Assembly: GCA_016928995.1 (NCBI GenBank)
Contig: JAFGJS010000048.1
Span: 1 to 10,473 of the forward strand
Reading direction: 5' to 3'
DNA: 10,473 bases
Source of the DNA: Candidatus Sumerlaeota bacterium
Lineage (GTDB): Bacteria; Sumerlaeota; Sumerlaeia; JAFGJS01
Part shown: in pieces, positions 5,689 to 10,473 of the stretch
Layout: each line of letters begins with the position of its first letter
Numbering within the stretch: the first letter of the stretch is position 1
Notes under the pieces: model-generated
The model's database searches: none
What the model was told of the DNA's origin: nothing
The model's input: the letters and a program-made list of their open reading frames with translations, nothing else
Translations under genes and position numbers: made by a program

Positions 5689-6975
5689 CTACAGTTCCTT
5701 CATTGTCGCGCGGGCGGCGTCGAGGGTGGCGCTGATTTCCTGTTCGCCGTGACATACGCTGATGAAACCCGCCTCAAAGGGCGACGGCGCAAGGTAAACG
5801 CCGCGCTCCAGCATCTTCCAGAAATACTTGCGAAAACGAACGGCGTCGGCCTTTTTCGCATCGGCGTAGTTACGCACTTCGCCGCTGGTGAAATAGGCGC
5901 CGAACATCGAACCGGCGCGATAAACCTTCAATGGAATGTTCGCGGCTTGCGCAGCATCCTGCAAACCTTCCACGAGTGCGGCGGCCGCGCTGTTCAGCTT
6001 TTCATAAACCGCCGGATCGCGCAGTTGCTCCAGCGCGGCGATCCCGGCGGCCATCGCCAGCGGATTGCCCGAAAGCGTGCCGGCCTGATACACCGGACCT
6101 TCGGGCGCAAGCTGAGCCATGATTCCGGCCTTGCCGCCGAACGCCGCCGCCGGCAGTCCGCCGCCCAGCACTTTGCCCAGACACGTCAGGTCCGGCTCGA
6201 TGCCATAGGCTTGCTGCGCGCCGCCGGGACTGACGCGAAAACCGGTCATCACTTCGTCCAGAATCAGCAGCGCGCCATGCCGTGTGCACAGCTCGCGCAG
6301 AGCGGGCAGAAAATCGTCATCCGGCAGCACGCAACCGATATTGCCCGCCACAGGTTCGACGATGACGGCGGCGACCTGACCGTCATTGGCTTCGAACAAC
6401 CGGCGCACGGCCTCCGCATCGTTGTACGGCGCGGTCAGCGTGTCGTTCGCCGTGCCGGGCGTCACGCCGGGCGTGCCGGGTATGCCCAGCGTGGCCACGC
6501 CCGATCCGGCTTCAACCAGAAAACTGTCCGCATGACCGTGATAATTGCCTTCGAACTTGATGATCTTGTCGCGCTGCGCATAGCCGCGCGCCAGCCGCAC
6601 GGCGCTCATCGTGGCCTCCGAACCGCTGCTGACGAAGCGCATTTTCTGCATGGAGGGAAAGAATTCCTGCACCAGACCGGCCAGGCAGAATTCGAGCGCC
6701 GTGGGCGCGCCAAAGCTCGTCCCCTTTACGGCGGTCTCCTGCACAGCGGCCACGACCTTGGGATTGGCGTGGCCAAGGATCATCGGCCCCCAGCTCAACA
6801 CATAGTCGATGTACCGGTTCCCGTCCGCGTCGGTCAGATACGCCCCATCCGCCGACTCAATGAACAGCGGATTCCCCTCGACCGACTTAAACGCCCGCAC
6901 CGGGCTGTTCACTCCACCGACTAAAATATCACGCGATTGGGCGAAGAGCTGTCCGGATTTGGTATGGCTCGTCAT
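5689..6975 (-). CDS. hemL: Glutamate-1-semialdehyde 2,1-aminomutase
   Basis: This PLP enzyme converts glutamate-1-semialdehyde to 5-aminolevulinate, the last step of the C5 route to heme and other tetrapyrroles, in the cytoplasm. The 428 residues match the family length end to end: [11 protein letters not shown] (19-29) is the substrate-loop signature, [15 protein letters not shown] (116-130) binds the PLP phosphate, NYHGHAD (144-150) stacks on the ring, [11 protein letters not shown] (237-247) carries the Asp, and K268 in [11 protein letters not shown] (265-275) is the Schiff-base lysine. [16 protein letters not shown] is also present. The start has a good GAGAGG ribosome-binding sequence, which lies in the 16-base gap after the serC stop. 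It is therefore very probably the second gene of a serC-hemL operon. It converges on the glycosyltransferase across a hairpin cluster. Presence of hemL implies glutamyl-tRNA-dependent 5-aminolevulinate synthesis; hemA is not in this window. Confidence 0.97.
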   Translation of the reverse strand: MTSHTKSGQLFAQSRDILVGGVNSPVRAFKSVEGNPLFIESADGAYLTDADGNRYIDYVLSWGPMILGHANPKVVAAVQETAVKGTSFGAPTALEFCLAGLVQEFFPSMQKMRFVSSGSEATMSAVRLARGYAQRDKIIKFEGNYHGHADSFLVEAGSGVATLGIPGTPGVTPGTANDTLTAPYNDAEAVRRLFEANDGQVAAVIVEPVAGNIGCVLPDDDFLPALRELCTRHGALLILDEVMTGFRVSPGGAQQAYGIEPDLTCLGKVLGGGLPAAAFGGKAGIMAQLAPEGPVYQAGTLSGNPLAMAAGIAALEQLRDPAVYEKLNSAAAALVEGLQDAAQAANIPLKVYRAGSMFGAYFTSGEVRNYADAKKADAVRFRKYFWKMLERGVYLAPSPFEAGFISVCHGEQEISATLDAARATMKEL

Positions 6976-6991
6976 GCGTAATCCTCTCGCG

Positions 6992-8077
6992 TCACCCGTT
7001 GGCGGCTTGGAATTCCTGCATGAATTTCGCCAGGGCTTCGACGCCGGCCTTAGGCATGGCGTTATAGATGCTGGCGCGGCAACCGCCGACGCTGCGATGG
7101 CCCTTGAGGTTCTTCAGGCCGGCGGCGTTACTTTCAGCGAGGAACTTCGCAGTCAGCTTGTCGCTGGACAGCGTAAAGACCACGTTCATCTGCGAGCGGT
7201 CGCTCGCCTTCACCGGGCTGTTGTAGAAGCCGCCGCTGCCCTCCACAACGTTGTAAAGCAGCGCGGATTTCTCCTCTGCGGCGGCCTCCATCGCGCTCAG
7301 GCCGCCATTCGCCTTGATCCACTTGAGCACCTTGCCCATGATCCAGATGGAGAACATCGGCGGGGTGTTGTAGAGCGATTGATTGTCCACATGGGGGCCG
7401 TAGCGGAGATACGCGGAAAGGTTCGGATTCAGCCCCTCGACGATGCTTTTGCAGATGAAAACAACGGCGAGTCCGGCCGGGCCGAGGTTCTTTTGCGCAC
7501 CGCCGTAGACCAGGTCGAATTTCTCCCACGGAATCGGACGGCTGAAGTATTCGGACGACATGTCGGCGACCAGCGGCACGCTGACCTCCGGCCAGGCGCT
7601 GAAGCGGATGCCGCCGATAGTCTCGTTCGAGGTGATGTGCAGATAGCGCGTGCCCGGTTCTACTTTGATCTCATCGCTTGCGGGCATGCGGGTGAATTTT
7701 TCGTCCGCGCCGCTCCAGGCCTCGTATACCTCGCCGCAGGGCTTGGCGTCGGCGAAGGCCTTCTTGGCCCAGCTGCCGCTCATCACGTAGCCGGCCTTGG
7801 CGCCGGGCGTCAGCAGATTCAGCGGAATCATGGCGAACTGCAGCGTGGCGCCGCCCTGGATCAACAACGGCTCGAATTCCGCCGGAGCGCCGAAAACCTC
7901 GCGCAGCAGGGCCAGCGCCTCTTGATGCACGGCGTCGTATTCCTTGGCCCGATGGCTCATTTCGATCAGCGACATGCCCGCGCCCTTGAAATCGACGAAT
8001 TCCGCCTGTGCTTCTTCCAGCGCTTCCAGCGGCAACGTGCAAGGCCCCGCGCAAAAATTAAAGACTCGTTGGCTCAT
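6992..8077 (-). CDS. serC: Phosphoserine aminotransferase
   Basis: This PLP enzyme transfers an amino group from glutamate to 3-phosphohydroxypyruvate in serine synthesis; in many bacteria it also serves pyridoxal-phosphate synthesis. The 361 residues equal the usual length. Visible motifs are [12 protein letters not shown] (5-16), [11 protein letters not shown] (37-47), the phosphate-binding GGATLQF (75-81), GSWAKKA (101-107), TSNETIGG (149-156), [11 protein letters not shown] (171-181) with D172, and K196 in [12 protein letters not shown] (191-202), the Schiff-base lysine. The C-terminus has the [14 protein letters not shown] substrate loop. I start at 8077 because MSQRVFNF fits the family and AGGGGA lies nine bases upstream; an in-frame ATG at 8128 would add 17 residues. 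hemL follows after 16 bases, so the two look co-transcribed. The promoter should lie in 8078-8371, but no convincing hexamers are seen there. Confidence 0.97.
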   Translation of the reverse strand: MSQRVFNFCAGPCTLPLEALEEAQAEFVDFKGAGMSLIEMSHRAKEYDAVHQEALALLREVFGAPAEFEPLLIQGGATLQFAMIPLNLLTPGAKAGYVMSGSWAKKAFADAKPCGEVYEAWSGADEKFTRMPASDEIKVEPGTRYLHITSNETIGGIRFSAWPEVSVPLVADMSSEYFSRPIPWEKFDLVYGGAQKNLGPAGLAVVFICKSIVEGLNPNLSAYLRYGPHVDNQSLYNTPPMFSIWIMGKVLKWIKANGGLSAMEAAAEEKSALLYNVVEGSGGFYNSPVKASDRSQMNVVFTLSSDKLTAKFLAESNAAGLKNLKGHRSVGGCRASIYNAMPKAGVEALAKFMQEFQAANG

Positions 8078-8371
8078 GGTTTCCAGTCCCCTTTTCCATT
8101 CAAGAATCCGCTGTTTCCGCGTCGTCAATCCCCTGCGGGAAAACAGCCGGTGATGTTTTTGTATGATTGCGAGGCTCTATACATGAGTCATTTTCCACAA
8201 GGTGTCCATGAAAAATTTGGCGCCGGATACGCCATCCACGAAAACCAGAAAACAACGAGATTGTGGAAATCGGACGGCGAAGCATTCCGATGTTGCCAGA
8301 AGCTTTGCCGGCGCGTTATCGTATGCCCAATCAATTTCGCGCAGCGAGCCGCGCAGCCAGGATGACTGGAC
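8078..8371. other. Divergent intergenic region with a doubtful small ORF
   Basis: This 294-base space must hold the promoters for serC (leftward) and the helical-repeat gene (rightward), but I find no pair of hexamers near consensus on either strand. On + there is a 60-codon frame, ATG 8183 to TGA 8363-8365, beginning MSHFPQGVHEKF, with GAGG about nine bases upstream and its stop six bases before the next start codon. That spacing would suit a translationally coupled leader peptide. The composition (six arginines and four cysteines toward the end) matches no family I know, and the frame runs on open upstream across serC, so chance is the simpler explanation. Confidence 0.25.
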
Positions 8372-10279
8372 ATGACGCATCGGAAAATGACAGCGGGATG
8401 GTGGATCGGCGCGGCCTTGGCGCTGCTCTTGATCGCCCCGGCGCACGGCGACCGGATGGCGCTGAAAAACGGCAACGTGCTGCATGGACTGACGCTGCAA
8501 CAGGAGGACTCGCGGGTTCAGTTTCGCGTGGATGCCAGCGACCTCTGGATTCCGCGCGGCCAAATCGCTTCGCTGGAACTCGATGATGAAGCGACGAACG
8601 CGTTGCTGCGGCTCGAAATCGCCTCGCAGCGCGGCCAGCTGGATGACGCGGCCGTGGAGGCGTTCCAGAGCGCGGCGCAATACTATCAGCCGGAACGGTT
8701 GCAGCGCGCGCTGACAGAGCGCGCAGGGGAACTGGTGGACGGTTTCGAACGCGCGGATGATGCGGCGCGGCAACGTTGGCTGGGACTGATGACGGGATTA
8801 GAGCGCGATCAGCCTGACGATCCGGCCTACGTCTGTCTGCTGGCGCGCCTGTTTGAACGCGCGGAATTGCCTGCGCAGGCACGCAAGACGTATTTACGGC
8901 TGCCGGAGGATTGGCTTGGCCGGCCGGAGCAAACAGAGCAACGCGCGCAAGCGGATGAATTTGCGAGCCGCGATGCGATCCGTACGTCGCGCGAGGAAGA
9001 TTTCACGGCGGCGGCGGAAGATCTGGAACTGCTGACACTGACGGATTCGAAACACACCACCGGTCTTGCGGTGTTCGCGGCGATGGCGGAAGGCCGGGCG
9101 GCGTCGCGCCAGGGAGAGTGGCGCCGGGCGCTGGAACTCTATGAACAACGCATCAGCAAACTGGCGCCGGAACTATGGTATCATCGTTCCCGCGCAACGC
9201 TGCACGGCGCTGAGGCGGCGCTGACCGCCGAAGAACCGGACGCCGCGGCGCAATTCCGGGCGGCGGAGGTCTGGCGCGATTTCGGAGCGCAATGGCGCGA
9301 ACGCGATTCGCTCGATCCGCCGATCGAGACGCTGCTGGAGCGCGCGGAGCATTGGATGGCGCACGGCGAACTGGCCGGCGCGCGCGCGTGCCTCGAGGCT
9401 TGCGACGCGCTCACCACCCGCTCAACCCAACGGCAATGGAAAATGCTGGAATATTACACGCTGGTCAGCGTGGACGCCGGGCGCACGCCGGACGTCCTGC
9501 GCGAACTCGTTCTGCGGATGATGGACGAAAAGCTCTTCGAGCAGGCGCGCGAGGGATGCCTGCGCCTGCGCAACATCGCAGGGCAAGAGGAACTGACAGA
9601 CGCGCTGCTGCGTAAATTAGATCAGGAAGAAGCGCAGTGGCTGTTTCAAACGGCCAAGCAGGAATTCAAATACGGCGCTTATCATCGCACGCTGGATCTG
9701 CTGGCGCACTTCAAACGGCAATTTCCCGATTCCGGCTTGAGCGATCCGGCGGAGCAATTGGAGCGCCAGACTCGCGAGGCCATGATTCAACCGCCGGAGG
9801 GAACGCAACCGGAAAATCCGGGCGACGAGGCCTGGAATGATTTGGAACGGCTATATCTGGCTCGCGGCATGCACGACCGGCTGGATGAAACCGATCCCCG
9901 GCAGCATGACGACATGCCCCTGACCTGGCGCGAAGTGGAAAAAATCCGCGAAAATCCGGAGCGCTACGTGGAACTGCGCAGCGCGCGGCGCAACGACTGG
10001 CAACGGGCGTATCGCGCCGAGCAGCTGTATCTTGAGGCGCGGCGGCTCTGGCGCGAAGGGCATTACAGCGAAGCCTCGCGCGCCGGATTTGAAATCGTGA
10101 ATCAACTCAGCGGCTCGATCTACGCCGAACTCTGGCTAGAATTGCAGGACGCGCTGCATATCGAATGGAAAGTGGAACTGATGCTCGACGGCCAGTCTGA
10201 ACCGTTCGTGCTTCAGACATACCATCTTTCCAGTCAGGAACTGGAACGCGAACTAAAAACAATCAACGACGCCCTGTGA
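8372..10279 (+). CDS. Exported helical-repeat (TPR-like) protein of unknown function
   Basis: I do not recognise a named family for this 635-residue protein. It opens with a classical signal peptide: positive MTHRK, hydrophobic core (about 9-23, GWWIGAALALLLIAP), and a likely cut after A24-H25-G26. Residues 27-70 look like a small beta domain (DRMALKNGNVLHG...WIPRGQIASLEL), a type common as the first domain of exported proteins in PVC-type bacteria as I recall. The rest is almost wholly alpha-helical, with TPR-like units rich in Ala, Leu, Glu and Arg: about 238-262 (GRAASRQGEWRRALELYEQR), 428-455 (KYGAYHRTLDLLAHFKRQFP) and 552-582 (LYLEARRLWREGHYSEASRA). There is no second membrane segment. 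It probably acts in the periplasm as a protein-binding scaffold; no catalytic motif is seen. The start has AGGA ten bases upstream. It diverges from serC and stands alone to the window's end. Confidence 0.85.
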   Translation: MTHRKMTAGWWIGAALALLLIAPAHGDRMALKNGNVLHGLTLQQEDSRVQFRVDASDLWIPRGQIASLELDDEATNALLRLEIASQRGQLDDAAVEAFQSAAQYYQPERLQRALTERAGELVDGFERADDAARQRWLGLMTGLERDQPDDPAYVCLLARLFERAELPAQARKTYLRLPEDWLGRPEQTEQRAQADEFASRDAIRTSREEDFTAAAEDLELLTLTDSKHTTGLAVFAAMAEGRAASRQGEWRRALELYEQRISKLAPELWYHRSRATLHGAEAALTAEEPDAAAQFRAAEVWRDFGAQWRERDSLDPPIETLLERAEHWMAHGELAGARACLEACDALTTRSTQRQWKMLEYYTLVSVDAGRTPDVLRELVLRMMDEKLFEQAREGCLRLRNIAGQEELTDALLRKLDQEEAQWLFQTAKQEFKYGAYHRTLDLLAHFKRQFPDSGLSDPAEQLERQTREAMIQPPEGTQPENPGDEAWNDLERLYLARGMHDRLDETDPRQHDDMPLTWREVEKIRENPERYVELRSARRNDWQRAYRAEQLYLEARRLWREGHYSEASRAGFEIVNQLSGSIYAELWLELQDALHIEWKVELMLDGQSEPFVLQTYHLSSQELERELKTINDAL

Positions 10280-10473
10280 GGCGTAACTCATTTTTTCCGG
10301 CCTGTTACGGCAGGCAACGACTTCAATATTTTTTTCATACGAAGCTTTTTTTCATGCTTTTTACAACTTACAATTTTCCTTGTTTTGGGCGCAACTCTCT
10401 TAAGCTACAGGATGATAATCTCTTTAATCATGATTCCTGATAAGCGCTGAAAGCGCTGAGTATCTCAGCCCAG
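10280..10473. other. AT-rich tail with small hairpins
   Basis: No gene is seen in these 194 bases. GCCTG (10300-10304) pairs with CAGGC (10311-10315) shortly after the stop of the preceding gene. A run of seven T's follows about 15 bases later, too far for a classical terminator, though one may still act here. Near the edge, GCTGAG-TAT-CTCAGC (10455-10469) is a perfect six-pair stem, next to a direct repeat AGCGCT (10443-10448 and 10452-10457). These may begin a repeat or leader that continues beyond the window. Confidence 0.3.

Noticed and set aside
5749-6924. A 391-codon plus-strand open frame
   Set aside because: It is antisense to hemL throughout and has no recognisable domain.
6809-8365. 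A 518-codon plus-strand open frame
   Set aside because: It lies antisense to the 5' end of hemL and all of serC, both strong family matches. Its His/Arg/Ala-rich sequence is typical of a mirror frame in GC-rich DNA.
10300-10338. Intrinsic terminator after the helical-repeat gene
   Set aside because: The stem has only five pairs and the T-run begins about 15 bases after it, so I noted it without calling it.

Overview
The window is GC-rich, moderately coding-dense bacterial DNA with seven protein genes I consider real. The intergenic spaces are packed with short dispersed repeats. No tRNA, rRNA, CRISPR array, transposase or phage gene is visible. Several repeat styles look like those I recall from PVC-group genomes (Verrucomicrobiota, Kiritimatiellota, Lentisphaerota): a hexameric TCGGGA array, 'CACCACAGAG...' arms, a GGGTCTA heptamer array, and 'TTTTTGGACTGCGGCGG' hairpin clusters. 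A PVC-type chromosome is therefore my best guess, but it is an inference from repeat style and not from a marker gene.

Layout. Bases 1-726 carry no convincing gene. They hold an AT-rich stretch with a 12-bp-arm palindrome, a composite of intergenic repeats, a six-base-periodic array that folds on itself, and a promoter with a 5' leader hairpin. Next come a tandem-receiver response regulator (727-1671) and an SRAP/YedK-type abasic-site protein (1726-2418), both on +. A 626-base gap (2419-3044) follows, largely filled by an inverted-repeat-bounded, MITE-like segment. Then come a CDP-paratose/tyvelose-2-epimerase-like SDR enzyme (3045-4112) and a GT4 glycosyltransferase (4370-5500), probably a pair acting on surface glycan. 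They are separated by a 268-bp segment bounded by 32-bp inverted arms built of a GGGTCTA-type heptamer. A hairpin-rich REP-like element lies between the glycosyltransferase and the convergent serC-hemL operon (phosphoserine aminotransferase 8077-6992, glutamate-1-semialdehyde aminotransferase 6975-5689, both -). Diverging from serC is a 635-residue exported helical-repeat protein (8372-10279). The last 194 bases are AT-rich with small hairpins.

How the genes fit together. serC and hemL are housekeeping PLP enzymes (serine and tetrapyrrole synthesis) and look co-transcribed. The epimerase and glycosyltransferase are plausibly one glycan module. The regulator, the SRAP protein and the exported helical protein have no obvious shared pathway here. 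I see no clear new multi-gene system. The most unusual content is the set of intergenic inverted-repeat elements. The best of these is 4095-4362: it supplies the epimerase stop codon, ends 8 bases before the glycosyltransferase start, and is flanked by a near-duplicate GTGCG(C)TATG that could be a target-site duplication.
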